Positions 45,201 to 58,680 are shown, counted from the stretch's first letter. The stretch is DNA of 64,000 bases from Tanypteryx hageni (GCA_028673005.1 CM054117.1:33204561-33268560); one strand, 5' to 3'. Numbers and translations are program-made. The notes: generated from the letters alone by a model not told the origin.

Positions 45201-48200
45201 CTCGGTTTAGAGGGCGTTAGGTAATTGGCCTCTTTTTGGAAGCGATAATTAAAAATGACTGCCGAGCCGCTTTTCTAGAGCTTTCCGTTTTTGCGCTCGA
45301 GATACAATCAATCGATGGTGTGATAATCAGAACAGCCAGCCATTGCGGTCCGAATAAACTCGAAATTGTCGAAGTGCTACTTTTTTCTGAGACATCTGAT
45401 TGAATTAAACAGTTCGACGATGACGGAATAAAATTAAATCGATTTTCCACCTGGATAAATCAAACTCCAAAGTAGTCCTAATCATAAAGAGATAAGAGGT
45501 AGTTCAATTTAATGCAGAAGTCACTATTCAATAAATAATTATTATGGACTATGTGTCTGCGGTACGACAACCTGATGCCGTTGAATTCTAAAGAAAGATG
45601 CATTATGATTGACCGAAAATGGTTAAAATTATAATATAATTAATCTACACACGTTTGTGCAATCTCCTATCGTCTCTTTAAACCAGAAAACTCGAAATCG
45701 CCGTTAAAATATAATGAGCGTTACAGAATCGCGAAAATTTTCAGAAAAAAAGCTGTAATCCATCATTTTTAACGATGTAACTATGATATTTACATTATTT
45801 AATTCTAACTATTATGAATTATGGCCGTGCGTTCAAACTTGAATCGTTTGCCTCCATTAATCCGATTCTCTATTATGCGATTTTTTTAAAAGGAATATAA
45901 CAATTTCGAAGATAGGCCGACCCTGAGTGATATCACGTGCACTTTCAGGCATCTGCTCGGCATTTGAAATCTTCTCCACAGTCACGTCCATCTGAAAGTA
46001 ACATGAGTGGTCAAAACTGCAGCACAAAAACAAATGAGTCTACTCATGCTAGGTGATGCACTATAGTTGTTGCGCTAAGTAATCTGTAATAAGAAAATGA
46101 AAAAAGTTTCATCGTTTTTAATCGGTTATATATGAGTGTGTGTGTGCTTGTGTGAATTTAACCTTCTATTGTTAGATGCATTACCCTTAAAGGCCATGAA
46201 TCGGAGAAATCTATAATTGTTTCTAACATACAATAGTACGCGATTAAGTGACTTTTGCGTGACGCTATATTTTGTGCCAAAACAGAATCGCAGTATCAAA
46301 TTAAATTTGCCTAAAAGTTTGTATCAGCTGTAAAAGTTATCCCCCTTAGCGATATTTCTACTCTCAACATAAATATGGTCGCTCAACACATCATTATAAA
46401 TAGCTGCTTCTTACATATAGAGGATATATGTTATAAAACCTAAGGTACTTCTAGAAGTGATACAAATCTGAAATTTGGCATGAAGACAGGCCATTGGGCA
46501 CAATCTCTGGAAAAATCCGAAATTCCAGAAAAAGTTATATTTAAGAGGTTTTTTTACCCCAAATTTTAAACACCCATAAGAAAAGCATTGAAAACGGTGC
46601 AGGGCTATATAAAATTGCTATTTTAAGTTTTTTACAATTAAGATATAAAGTTGGGACATGCATCATACTGTGGATGAAAGAATGAAGTTTTTTTTCTTGA
46701 AGACAAAATTCAAATCCATGCTGAATTTGCGTACAAATATGATTTTAACCATAAAATTATGAAAAGTTTTTCCGTTTTCAACAATGAAAAATACTAACTA
46801 CAATAGCAATGACTCTAATGGCTTTCAATGGGAATTGATTTTCCATACTTCAAGAGCATTTATTTAATGCTTTTAATGGAAATCAATGGACTATATTACA
46901 CAATATCGTTAATGCCAACCAACTAGGTAAACATATGGCAAATCTTAATCCTAACACACAAAATATTCCGTTTGTTCTATATTATTATTATTTTTAGTGT
47001 GATACATATTCATTATAAATAGCTTGCTCTGGAGATCGCGTTGATTTATTAATGAGTTTAGCTCTTGGGGTATGGTGATTTTTTAAAGCGCTTGCAACTC
47101 GTAATCAAAACAAGTAACGAAAGAGAAGCTGAAGCGGGCAGTAAATTAGGGGTTTAAAAAATTCTTAATGCAGAATTTTAAAATTAATGTTGTTTGGTAT
47201 TATTAGTCTGAAATAATATCACTTTTTAAATTTAGACAGACGGACAGACAAACCGAGAAAACTTGCGCGAGACAGTATACTGAATCAGTTCGCAGAATTA
47301 CGAAGTCTCTCGCTTCTTTCGTTTAGGAGTTAGTGTATGTGACAATCAGACGGAAAGAAGGACCTCCGCGAGAAAACATGCAAAACGAGACAAAATATTA
47401 AATCTATTGGCGAGAAAACCAAGTCTATCAGCGTCAGACAGACCGGCAAACCAAACGCAAAAATGGATTTTTTTAAACGCGCTTAAAAGAGAAATTATTA
47501 TTTAGAAAACGCATTACGACAGTTTCATGTGAGGTTTTCACAGCTACACTGTTTTTATAATGAATATGTGATGGAAGAGTAAGCACATTATCATTATTTT
47601 TCTCATGCTAATTCGCTTCCAATTTCGTCGCAAAAATAATGTAGCTATACTTCCGTGCGTGCATAATTTCCTGTGTTTTTTTCGCGGCAATGAAAATATC
47701 TTGTGCACGTGTCGTCTCTTTGAAAATGCCTCGCCAACTGCAGGACCACTTAGGAAATGGGAGCAGCCTTTTTCTTATCGTTCAAAATGCTGGAAAGCGG
47801 CCTTTCTCTTCGCCGTCCTCTTTGAGAAGAAAGTTTTGGCAGTGTTCGTATTCCGCACACATGTCACATGAGACAAAAAATAAAAAAAATGTTTGTGTCA
47901 AGTTGAAGCCGACATCTTCCAGTCTACTCCCATCGTAAAATTCTATCCTTTCTTTTTTATTTCAAAGAAAAGTTTAAGGAAGTTTTGGGACCGAATCTAC
48001 AGATACAACATTTTTTTGTACTTTTATTTGCAATAAAAAAGATTCGTGTTATCTTTACTCTGTTCAATTTTTTAACCTCGTCCGTGGCTCAGCTGTTCAT
48101 TGATAATGCGCAGTCGCGTAATAGTAATAAGATTTACGGAAATTCACTCATTTTTCAACAATTTAAACTATTCATCACAGAGTTTTCTATTATGTAAAAC

Positions 48201-50379
48201 GTCGCGACAGAAATACAAGTTTTAATGAATAATGTACGACGAAGCAATGAAATACCTCATCGAGTTCATCTTCTGGCTCAAATCAAATTGATAAACTATG
48301 TCTCTACAATATCAATAAAGTTGTTCAACTTTTTTATGACAATTGGAGCTACGTAGTTTGCTCGTGAAATTCTGGGGTGCGAGGCACTGTTTCTAGGGGT
48401 GCGAGGTGTTGATCTAGAGATTTAAAAAAATTAATTTAAATAGAAACAAAATAAAATATGCAACAAAACATTTTGGAGAAATGTCATTTAATTTGTCACA
48501 GCCTTTGAATAAACGCAAGTCATTATAAATGAGACGATTATATGTTTATGTCTTCGAAAGAAACATTTGCGTAAATCAAAGATATTTTTTCGGGGGTGCG
48601 AAAGCATATTCTGAAAGACCAAGGGGTGCGGGGAGCTAAAAAGTTTAAGAACCATTGCTCTAAATGAAAGGTACGAGTCCTCCATCCTTCCAATCCAATG
48701 GACTTCTAGAATTGAAACGTCATTTGTTTGAAAAAGAGCCATCAATGGTAAATCCTGGCGTTCTTTATTTCGGTATTTTGGAAATAGCGATTATTTTTTT
48801 TAAAAACACCAAAAATTCGCAATCGAGATCACGAGGATTTCATTGAAATTTAAGGGCTGCTCGTGAAATTGTGAAATGCGCATTCTAGTATCCGTTTAGC
48901 CAAGAAAAAGCGCACTTCTTGCTTTCAACAAGATGACATATGCGTAGGATTCTAGAAAACCAAGAAATATTCAATCTACAAGTTTTGATTCCCTCTAAAT
49001 TTTCTAATAGATAAAAACATTTTATCGGACTTAGTAAATTTTAAACTTGGAATCGATTCAACTTCCTTTTAATAAAATGTTAACTGCCATCAAAGCGTTG
49101 TAGCATTTTATTACCCAATATACTTAATTGTATAGGTATAAATAATCAACGAATAAACTCTATTGTGATAAAATTCTCTAAATCACCCATTTCCTGAACG
49201 ACTTCTTAAGATATTCGCTTACCCTCAGCTCTTATTTGTTCAATATATAGGCTCGACATTTTAAAAATTGAATCTGTTACATATTACATAGGTCCGCAAC
49301 ATTTAAGGGGGTTATTCTTGAGAATCAACGCGAATGTCAAATCCACGAACGTTACAATTTCACAGCTTACCAATTGGCAACAACATCTTACTCGTGAGGC
49401 TGCGGGTTGAATTCATGAACAGCCAAGTTGGCATATGTGAATGTCAAGTCGGTGTACACATAAACCTTCCACGAATAATCAAAACCGCGAATGACAAAAC
49501 CGCGAGTCTTGCTGGTATTCTTTAGTTTTCAAATTAACTAATATGTGACAATCGTGGGCGATTTATAAGGATCTATCCTTAATGGTACAATCGAATCAAA
49601 AAGGGCATTTTAGGGCTTAATACTTAATAATATCAATTCGCAAATCGAGTTTTCTTTAAAATCTTGGTCGATTTCGCATTTTTTATTAAAAGGCTTTACT
49701 ATTGTTATTGAAAATAATTTTTTAATTATTCTTTGTTACAAAGGCGTATTAAGGTCGGATAGTTAATGATAATTATTTTCATATCGGCTTATCTTGGACG
49801 ACTTCAAAATTTTTAATATAAAAAAATTTACAATTCCGAAAGTATAATTTAAGAGGTTTTTAGATTTTTCTTAGGTCGATTAAATGGAGTCGTCGAAATA
49901 TTTGGAGGTTTGCAAATCAAGGATAAGTCCCAAATTCTAAAAATGAGATATACGTCGAAAGTTTTTTGGTTTGCACGATGACCTTAATCGTCGTGGCGCT
50001 CTAGAGCTCTTGAGTCGTCAACTGCTAAAAATTTTCCTAGGTAAAAACTCTCGTTTTTCTCTTCCGCCTGAGCTTAACTTTTTCACCCGTCAGCTCTGAC
50101 GCACTTCTGCTTCCCACGCACTCCACAATTTGGCAGCTGGTCATTAAAATTTTTTGTTACCATATGTGTGTTTTGGTAATTTAGCAGTATCCAGGGTTGA
50201 CTAATTACAAGTTTCCCGAGCGCGAAAAACTTAACATTTTGGATATATGATTTATCTTTCGATTTCATTTTTGAGAAATATTAATGAAATCGATGATTTC
50301 TTAACAAAGCTCTTTTGGATAAATGATAAGATTTTAGAATTATTTTAAGGACATGAAGTATTATGTTAGGACAAGTAGA
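44911..50379. other. Upstream non-coding region
   Basis: No protein-like open frame of convincing composition. It contains the truncated MITE at 48372-48657. At 46440-46700 and 47240-47460 there are repeat-like stretches with AAATTTGGCATGAA and ACAGACGGACAGACAAACC motifs seen in dispersed arthropod repeats. The 44532-44943 frames overlap simple G/C- or GA-rich sequence and are not supported. Confidence 0.5.
48372..48657. mobile_element. hAT-type MITE, left-truncated copy of 36455-36774
   Basis: Nearly identical to 36490-36770 from GGGGTGCGAGGCACTGTTTC to TTAAGAACCATTG, but it lacks the left terminal inverted repeat. The right terminus differs by one base (CCATTG for CCACTG). Confidence 0.88.
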
Positions 50380-50575
50380 GCGGTATTCATGTAGTTTACA
50401 ATGTTCCTCTGTTTCAACTCGGGAAACGCTGGACGTATTTTTAATGAAATTTGGTATTGAGGAGTTTTGCTAAAATTGATCAAATGATTCCAATTTTGGT
50501 TAAAATCGGATAATAATTACGACTACTTTACATGAAGACGTACATGTATTTTACAACGTACCACGCTAGCTTCTC
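50380..50575 (-). repeat. Repeat R3 unit, reverse copy
   Basis: The reverse complement matches 56447-56600: AGAGGAACATTGTAAACTAC, GTCTTCATGTAAAGT and GTCGTAATTATT.TCCGATTT. The related copy near 56.5 kb shows that the unit repeats in tandem at about 154 bp. Confidence 0.75.
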
Positions 50576-51617
50576 GTTAAATACTCATCTGAGCAAGAAA
50601 TATTGAGAACATTGTGAAATCTCAAAGATCTCATTTGGAAACTCTGTGTTCATGGAGTACACCTTTCTAATCTTGTTTTATTTATCAAGCCAATCACAAG
50701 TAACTTGAGAGTAATCTTTCTTTCTAATTTGGGAGTAAAAGAATTTGGCTTTCTCACATACAATTTCTCCACTTAAAGGTGTTCCGAGATCTTTAAAGCG
50801 TTTTCTTATCTAGTAAGTTGTTTGTTGTACATTTTCCGTTGTTAAATTCATTGGCCAAGTTAGATGAATTTTCTACGTTTTCAGGTCTTCATATGATTGT
50901 CGTTTTTTCTTGAAGGTATATTTTCTTACGTTCTTTTTATTGCACCACAGCTTGTACATGTACATTAACCCAACGCACAACCATTAACTTTTCAAAATTC
51001 CTCCGACCACGATTTACTATTTAATGTTCAAAAAACAACACAAAAATATATTACCGTCAGTGCGAAAAGAATATGGCCGCAGCTGCGACCCAAAATCTGT
51101 TCAGACTACTAGAATTCGGATTAACGTGAGTTCGGATTAATGAGGTTAATTTAATTTTTGCTCTATTTATTTCAAAATCAAATCTCATTTCCCTCGTCTT
51201 CTTTCTTCATTCGATGGAACATCCATCGTTGTCAATTCTTGCATGTGTTAGAAATGGATCACGGCCGTGAATTGGACAGTTTGTCGTCTTACCTCAGTTA
51301 TTGATTTTGATTTGCTAAAGATCTCGTGTATGAAGAATCGCGTGTTAATCTATCTAATTAGAGTCCATATACGCCCATTAATATCTTTGAGCTTTCTTCA
51401 ATTCGACTGCTAGCAGGCCTACCCGTTTTTCGACCGTGTCGGGGATTTCACTGGTCTTTTATTTTATTTCTTATGCTCTTAACAAATTTCTCGTCTTTTT
51501 ATTCACATTGTCTTAGTTAAATGATCACTCATCATGAGGTAAAAGTTTGGTCGAAGTTGGAGTGGCAGTTATCAAGTTATAAGGGTACACGCGGACGCAC
51601 ATAAACTCCAATTTAGT
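50576..51617. other. Non-coding stretch
   Basis: AT-rich unique-looking sequence. No gene, tRNA or terminal inverted repeat was recognised. Confidence 0.5.
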
Positions 51618-51870
51618 TATCATCATCATAGGTAAGCTATCAGTCTACAGGCCCGTGATTATTCTTGGTTAAGCCTGGTTCTCCAAATATTCCTGCTTTC
51701 CGCAATCTTCTTCATGTCTAGATATCCCTCTTTTCCTTTCAAGTCGTTTATCAGCTGAAACCTTTTCATACGTGTTACTGCTTTTTCCTTCTGATACGCC
51801 CTTATTCATGTTTTCTCTCCTCAGGTTATATTTATATAATCTAGCTTTTCTTATAATCTTCGTAATAATA

Positions 51871-51943
<73 letters not shown>

Positions 51944-52027
51944 AAAGAGGAGTTTATGGAGAACCAGGTTTAACCATGAATAATCACGGACCTTTCTACC
52001 GACAGACTACCTATGATGATGATGATA
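51618..52027. mobile_element. Foldback-like inverted repeat enclosing a (TA)n tract
   Basis: The left arm (51618-51738) and right arm (51941-52027) are complementary: ATCATCATCATAGGTA against CTACCTATGATGATGAT, then CCCGTGATTATTC against AATAATCACGG, then AAGCCTGGTTCTCC against GGAGAACCAGG. The right arm lacks about 30 bp present in the left. (TA)n of about 68 bp lies at 51872-51939. No clear target duplication was found. Confidence 0.6.
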
Positions 52028-52149
52028 TTAGGGGTACACGTGTCAACCCCGTGCCTCGCTCAGCGAGGCGAATTCGTCTGCTACTCGTGTGTAACCCTGA
52101 ACCTCCTCCTTTCGGTATATATTTAAGGTAGAAAATCATAATTAGCCCT

Positions 52150-52385
52150 ATTTTCGGGCTTCTCTCTCCCTCCCATTTCCCTCCCTCTCACCCTCTCTCT
52201 GCCTCCCACTCTACTTACCTATATCACTCCCTCACTCCCACCAAACCTCCCGTTTTCCAAAACTTCCGCTTTTCCTCATTTTCTCCCACTCTCCTTCCCC
52301 CTTTCTCTTTCTTTCTCGTCTCTCTCTCCTTCCTTCTTTCTTTCGCTCTTTCTTTTCCCCATACACCCGTATTCCTCCTTTTTCC
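52150..52385. repeat. Polypyrimidine tract
   Basis: About 235 bp almost wholly C and T (CTCTCTCCCTCCC-type, then CTTTCTTTC-type). The Arg/Glu/Lys-rich frame on the opposite strand is an artefact of this composition. Confidence 0.85.
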
Positions 52386-55300
52386 TAATACGGCCCAATA
52401 TAATTTTACGAGTACGGCAACAATGCTGGTTGTTCTTGGCAACGATATATTTTATTCACGAAAATTTTAAAATTTTCGTCTTCAAAACAATTTTCTGAGT
52501 CAATTCGAATCGTATTTGAAAATCTACGGTAGGAAAATGAATTTGCGTTCTTTTGTGCCTACTACGGTTTAATTTTCTAATTTCTACGATATTATGAGTA
52601 ATTTTAAAAAGCAAACGAAAGTTGTCTTACACTATTTTACGTGTTAATCACATGGAGAATGGAAACTATCCTGGCATCAAACCCACCCACTTATGCTAGA
52701 CAACTGCACATTTGTCACATGCAGAACTCACGCCGAGTATTGTAATTAAAGTTTCGCCGAAATCGGACTGACCTATCGCGATTTATTTATACCGTGATCT
52801 ACTGCGTATATGCCGAGTTTGGACGCCAAATTCCACCTGAACGCACTCTTTAGAAGCGTGCATGAAGACAAAAATGCTCCATTGTTAATCTTACGAGAAT
52901 TTTTCGAATTTTCAAAATTTTTTGGGGCATTCAAACTTTAAAACTTCCTGTTTTCGTAATTTTTCCTTTGTTTATAAGTCATGAATAATCAGTGTGCAAG
53001 ATCGATTTCAGTTATGCTGCTGCTTGCTTTTTTACTGACTTCATCGATTGAACATTATCGGGTGGCGTCGATAGATAGAGAAATGAACGTCAAATAAGTT
53101 GTATCTCTCGGAGGAAGAATAAAAATCGAGTGGGTATTCTAAAAATAATGCCCGTATCGTTCTATTAAAACGCGCAATCCGTCTATCTGACTCATGGACG
53201 TGCTAAACCACCGCTGAACTCGGTGAGGACTGCAACGAACGCTTCAAAAGTTTTTTTTTGTAACTAAACGAGAGAAGATTTAAGCTGTTACAGATAGCTT
53301 CAAATGGCTTATTGTTATGACGCAATGGTTACGCTAACAACTTGGTATCTCGGTTGCATTACGTCCTGCATTAGAATTGCCTCGGCGCGTGCCTTTTTAA
53401 CGGTAGTGTCGTGTTGACTGGCGGAACTTAATCGGCACAACGGCCTCATATCAGGGGCGCGGATGACGCTGCGTTCCACGAGTAACTATTACGACGGGCA
53501 AACCTCAGCGATTGTTTTATAAAACTTCCCAGAACTCCGCCAGACAAACGGACGGAGCGAACATGCATCAGCGACTACATGGATCCCTTCGAGTGAAGTG
53601 CCACCGCACGAATCCCTGATCATATATCATCGAACAAAGCATCGCTTTATATTTCTAGATTTGAGGTCAGCGAATACTTTTATGATTTCGCACTTCGACG
53701 TAATTTTTCGAATAAAAGAAACGCGTTTTACCCCTTATTTTTTCAACTTGAAGTTTCGCTCTGTTCGTTCGCCTCCCAGGATGGCGGAGTTTTTTTCGCT
53801 CGCGAACCTGCCTTAGCCATAAAAAAACGTCCTTAGCGTAGATGCGCCGCCTACACTCCCTCTCATTAATCAAGACAGACAGGCAATCGTGCTTGTGGCA
53901 AAAAATACGGGTGTGGTATAAAGTACATTAACTGGGAGCAACTGCCAGTTCCTTCTTCCATAAAATGGACGCAAATCTGGAAATCAGGTTAATTTTAGCA
54001 ACGTGAGAGTTCATTGAGAATAGAAACTAGTTTTGTGTAGAAAAAATGTGCTAACCGCTCTCGTACTACATCTCATTTGGAGGTACTATATTTTCAAAAT
54101 ATCTCCTTACATTAGAGATACTGGATATGAAATAATCGATAATAATGAATACTTAAAGAGGAACATATCTCCCTGAAAGGCATTATAAATTAGTTTCATA
54201 ATTATTAATAATTTTCACAATCTTAACATTAAAAATGTTTAGAAAACATGAAAACTCATTCTTTATTTCGAATTACGTGTGGAATGTTTTTCACTGCGTT
54301 TATTTATCGTTTACAAAAGGAATCACACAACGTTCAAACTTTCGCTGTTAGTTGACAGGTTCCGAGGTTCGGAAAAAAAATTACTTTAACTTATCTAAAT
54401 CTATCGTTACACAGGCTCGTGAACTATAAGCATTTTTGACAGTTAACGCATTGCGCATTTGGCCTATTGCTGTTTAACGTCTATTAGTTGAGAGAGACAT
54501 GTATTAAGAGTTGTTAAAAGGAATAAATTTATTTGTAAATATTTCCATCGTTAATAATCGATTATAATAGGCGTATGAACAAAGAATAAAAGGTTTACAG
54601 AACAGAAAACGAGGGAGGCAGAAAAAAGTCACCACATCCCTTCTCCTTATACCCACTTTTCGCACGTATTGGTCCTGTCGTGGGAATTTTAATCCTTACT
54701 CCGAATCTTCCTCTGAAAAACTAATGCTTCAGCTGCCATCCTCTTAACACACTAATCATCCTCCTGTGGCAAATAACACTGATTCGAGCGAGCTGAGCAC
54801 AATAGGATTGAAATGTTTTTATCGATAGAGGAAACGAAAGAGATTGTTTACTCGGCAAAAAAGGTGTCAACAAATTCAAATATGTGATGATATTTAATTT
54901 TCATCATGCTTATATTTATACTATCCGCGGAACTAAGGCGTGTATTCCTTTCAAACTACTGGTACAAAAATAAATAATTCCAATATTTTTCCCTCTATTG
55001 GTGCAGCGTGTCTATTTAGACTGTGATAATAGGATAGTGTGATGAAATTTCTCGCAATTTGTACTTGTTTCAGTTTTTCTCGTTTTTAAAGTGAAAAACG
55101 TTAAGTTATCGAAATGATCATTTCTATACGAGTCGAATTCGCAAATATAATTTGTATCGCACCCTCAGTGGAAGGTATCACAAATCGGATATTAACCTAA
55201 AATCCTAGAATCTAAATCCGAACTGATTTGATATAATAAACAAGAACAAGGCTATTTTAAGGCACCAATTTTAAAGTCTTTCAAATGAGCTCTCATGCGT

Positions 55301-55692
55301 CCGCTATTGTTATACGTATTTCATATCAAAATATTTCTGTTATCGCTCCTATTATCTTAAAATCTTTCCTTGAGCGACACGATTTGTATTTTAAAGCAAG
55401 GAAGCGCTGAGGATAACAAAGGGAAAAGATGTTGTGATAGTCGATCATTTTTTTGGCGGGGACAGATAAAAGACATATCACTAATGAATAAAATTCCCTG
55501 GTTGAAGTACACGGGATTTCCATTAATAAAGCCTATTAAAAAGCGGCCTCGCTAGCGATCAGCAGATCAATAACAGATATTAAGTGCCATTTACATTTTG
55601 TATATCTTCTAACCCACTATAATAAGTATGGAAAGGTGTGCTCTATCTCGGAGTACACAGAGATACCAAGTGCGTCCTTTGAGATCAACAAA
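52386..55692. other. Non-coding stretch
   Basis: No recognisable gene. The 53.1-53.9 kb part is GC-richer and has short open frames on both strands, none of which resembles a known protein. No mobile-element ends were recognised. Confidence 0.45.
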
Positions 55693-55701
55693 TTTTAGTA
55701 A

Positions 55702-56424
55702 CAACAACAACAACACACCTTGACGCTTTCCCTTGCGGGGTAAGCCATGCCATATGTCTGCCAATTACCAGCCCATCACCACATGCTTCCTCCACACACT
55801 TCTATCCTTGCACACTTCTTTTGCTTCACTTACACTCATACACTGAGTCACACATTTCCTTTTATTCCTCATACTTTTCACGTCCCTTTTTTTCAGTCTC
55901 ACTAACCACATCCAACCAAGTCTTGCGCGGTCTGCCTCTCCCTCTCTCGCCATTCACTCTTCCTTCATATATTTGTTTGGTGATTCTACTCTCCTCCATT
56001 CTCTCTACATGCCCGAACCACCTCAGCAGACCTCTCTCATACAGATCTGTCACACTAGCTTTCATACCACATTCGTTCATCACCCAATTACTCCTTACTT
56101 TGTCCCTCCTAGATTTTCCACAAACTCTTCTCATGTATCCCATCCCAACCGCATTCAAACTACTTTTATGCTTCTCCTGACACACCCATGATTCACTGCC
56201 ATACAGAAAGGTAGGCATTAAAACACTCTTGTATACAGACATTTTCGCTTCTTTTGACAACCATTCATTCTTTGCAATCGACCACACACTCCCTGCCACC
56301 TTTCTACCAGCATTCACTCTCCTTTTGATTTCCTCATCTACTCTACCATTTTTACTAAACATTCTACCAAGGTATACAAATTCATCCACTACCTCAATCG
56401 TTCCACCATTTATGCTAAATTGAC
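55702..56424 (-). mobile_element. 5'-truncated LINE, reverse transcriptase C-terminal part
   Basis: Flanked by an 8-bp target duplication TTTAGTAA (55694-55701 and 56425-56432), with a 3' tail of (TTG)n on the minus strand. The frame reads NGGTIEVVDEFVYLGRMFSK, SVYKSVLMPTFLYGSESWVC, RLLRWFGHVERM-like and RGRGRPRKTWLD, then changes frame. It ends VCKDRSVWRKHVVMGW with stop at 55765. The element belongs to the endonuclease/RT LINE class. Short tandem-repeat tails are typical of RTE-like elements. It is inserted next to R3 sequence. Confidence 0.85.
55765..56389 (-). pseudogene. LINE reverse transcriptase C-terminus, frameshifted
   Basis: The main frame covers 56389-55862 (MDEFVYLGRMFSKNGRVDEE ... 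GRPRKTWLDVVSE). The last about 30 residues (KEVCKDRSVWRKHV) are in another frame (to 55765), so at least one indel lies near 55880-55950. No catalytic RT motifs are included. The region downstream of the YLG motif is the thumb/C-terminal part, with the LYGSESW and GRGRPR signatures. Confidence 0.8.
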
Positions 56425-56439
56425 TTTAGTAAAACAGCC

Positions 56440-56710
56440 CAATACCAAATTTCATCAAAATATGTCCTGCGGTTCCCAAGTTCAAACAGAGGAACATTGT
56501 AAACTACATGTAGGTCTTCATGTAAAGTGGTCGTAATTATTGTCCGATTTTAACCAAAATTAGAATTAGTCGGCCAATTTTAGTAGAACTCTCCAGTGGC
56601 AAATTTCATCCAAGTACGTCCAGCGGTTCCCGAGTTTTAACATGGGGACGGATGAACGGACGGACGAAAACGACCTCCCCAATATGCGTTCGCTTCGTGC
56701 AAAGGACGCA
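56440..56710 (+). repeat. Repeat R3, about 1.7 tandem units
   Basis: AAATTTCATC starts at 56447 and again at 56601, each followed by a (A/T)CGTCC(T/A)GCGGTTCCC-type block. The second unit runs into GGACGGATGAACGGACGGAC, a block also seen at the start of R1 copy 2. Confidence 0.7.
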
Positions 56711-56984
56711 TAAAAATGTAATCATGCAAAACTAAGTTAAAGGAGAAGCGTAGGTATTGGAATGAAGTGCTCTACATTTCCTTACTTAAAGATCGTTATT
56801 TCATGAAATCGTACTTGGCAAATTAAGAATCCACATCTTTTATATTTTTATACACGTGATAAGTACTTATCAAGTAAGTCTTAGAAAATTCCTCTGATAT
56901 GCATATTATGTTTTTGTTTCGAGAGGAGGATAAATCATACTTTCGAAATTAAAAAAAATTGAAGCAATTAAAAAAAATCTGATG

Positions 56985-57182
56985 TGGCCACCACATGACT
57001 TTCTCCGTACCTGTAATATTTCTAAAAATTCCAAATAGGTTAAATGATAATAAATATATTAAGGAACCGCGAGAAAAATTTAAAGACTACAAAGAACAGA
57101 AATAAACTCAAACCGTAGCCTTATGATATTGGATATAGCCAGGAAGCTCCAACAACTAACTAAGAAAATAACAAGTAGGGAT
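56985..57182 (-). repeat. Interspersed repeat R1, 3' part of a split reverse copy
   Basis: The reverse complement matches the end of R1 copies 1 and 3: GGCTATATCCAATATC, the CTCGC(A/G)GTTCCTTAA-type block, and the terminal GTCATGTGGTGGCCACATCA. The remainder of this copy appears on the far side of the hAT element at 62635-62860. Confidence 0.65.
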
Positions 57183-57239
57183 CAGGGCCGGTGCTAGGGT
57201 ATTTGGCGTCCCCCAAGTAGTGTACGAGTATATATATAC

Positions 57240-57306
<67 letters not shown>

Positions 57307-57487
57307 ATATGCATGCACTCAAGTTTTCAAAATCTGCAAATGTTCATTTGAAAAGAGAAAATGGATAATTACAAGAATAACTGCATAACTTATGCACGAT
57401 AAATATGAAACAGAAATTACGGGATTAGTGGAACACCAAAAAACTAACCTTAACACAATTCAAACACTAGAGTCTACAGCTGCACTA

Positions 57488-58187
57488 TTAGTGCCTTTTA
57501 TTTGCAAATTGGGAGATAAGCTCCTTAGTGTCAAGTACATTTGTAATTTCTTGCTCTATAGAAATCGTTGCTAATCCAACAAGCCTCTCTTCCTCCATTG
57601 TGGATCGCAAATAAGTCTTTATGACTTTGAGCTTTGCAAAACTTCGCTCTCCACTTGCAACAGTAACAGGCAGGGATTCGGAGAGCAATAAATGTATTCG
57701 GAACACTGTCAATTAAGCCACTTTCACAAAGGAACTTTAAAGCATCTTGGGGAGTCAGGCATTCTGGTCTTTAGATTCTCCATGCTGTAGTGCCGATTCA
57801 AGTTTTATGCAGTGCTCCATTATTTCTTCGTGTCTTATCACACAAACTCTTGATGACATAGAGAATACCAAACAAAGAACTCACCTGAAACATTTGTTCA
57901 AATCGTTCTTCAACTGACCGAATTCCAACATCAAGCACTGCAAAATAAAAATTGAATTTAAATTTTTCTTTCGTATCCTGAACAGGCTGGTCGGCAGATT
58001 CATAATCAAACTGTCTCTTCTTTCTTCTTGAGCGCACCGGTTCTGCTTCAATCACTGACGATATCTCTAATTCTTTTGCAAGCTCACATGAATCCACTAA
58101 TATATTTTCTAAGCCTCTGTCACTCCTACATTCTAGTAAATATGCATTTGTTTGTTCAAGTTGTTTAATGGCTGAATGTATATCATT
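57488..58187 (-). pseudogene. hAT transposase C-terminus with dimerisation domain
   Basis: Frame pieces on the minus strand read ENDIHSAIKQLEQTNAYLLE, CELAKELEISSVIEAEPVRS, RRKKRQFDYESADQPVQ, FNFYFAVLDVGIRSVEERFE, and finally LLLSESLPVTVASGERSFAK and LKVIKTYLRSTM. The (P)VTVASGERSFSKLKxIKxYLRS signature is the hAT dimerisation domain found in ZMYM1/DUF4371-type transposases. Stops and frame changes occur around 57770-57800. Upstream it is cut by R1 copy 3. Confidence 0.85.
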
Positions 58188-58680
58188 TTCCTTTTTACTT
58201 TCTCCATACGTAGTATAGGGAAAAGTATTGTTTTCAAGAAAAAAATCGATTTCGAGATTTCAACGGAAATACACGTTTTGAGGTCCCCTGAACACGTTTT
58301 GACCATTTTCTTAATGATGTGTGTGTGTATGCAACAGTTTTTTTGTGGGTGCTCTAACTAAAAAAAATTAATCAGGTAATGCATTGTTTAAGAGATATTT
58401 TAAAAACTAATCTTTTAGCTGCCACCACCTACCGGCGACTATTGTTAACAATTGACGCTTAGTTACGTCTTAGTAACGCTCCTTGCTATTTTCTTAATTG
58501 TTGGAGATTCCTGGCTATATCCAATATCAGAAGACTGCGGTATGTCTATTTCTGTTCCTTTTAAAGTCTAAAATTTTCTCGCAGTTCCTTAAAATATTCA
58601 TTATCATTTTACCTATTTGGAATTTTTTGAAATATTAAAGTTATGGAGAAAGTCATGTGGTGGCCACATCAGATTTTTTT
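58187..58680 (+). repeat. Interspersed repeat R1, copy 3 (inserted in the hAT element)
   Basis: It begins TACTTTCTCCATACGTAGTA, then AGTATTGTTTTCAAGAAAAA, GAGATTTCAACGGAAAT and CCTGAACACGTTTTGACCAT, with a (GT)n block. It ends GGAGAAAGTCATGTGGTGGC and CACATCAG. It splits the transposase coding region, so it is younger than the hAT insertion. The flanks are T-rich. Confidence 0.75.

Noticed and set aside
52060..52085. CCTCGCTCAGCGAGG hairpin as a terminator or CRISPR-type repeat
   Set aside because: Single copy, with no array and no T-run. No CRISPR-like repeat-spacer pattern occurs anywhere in the window.
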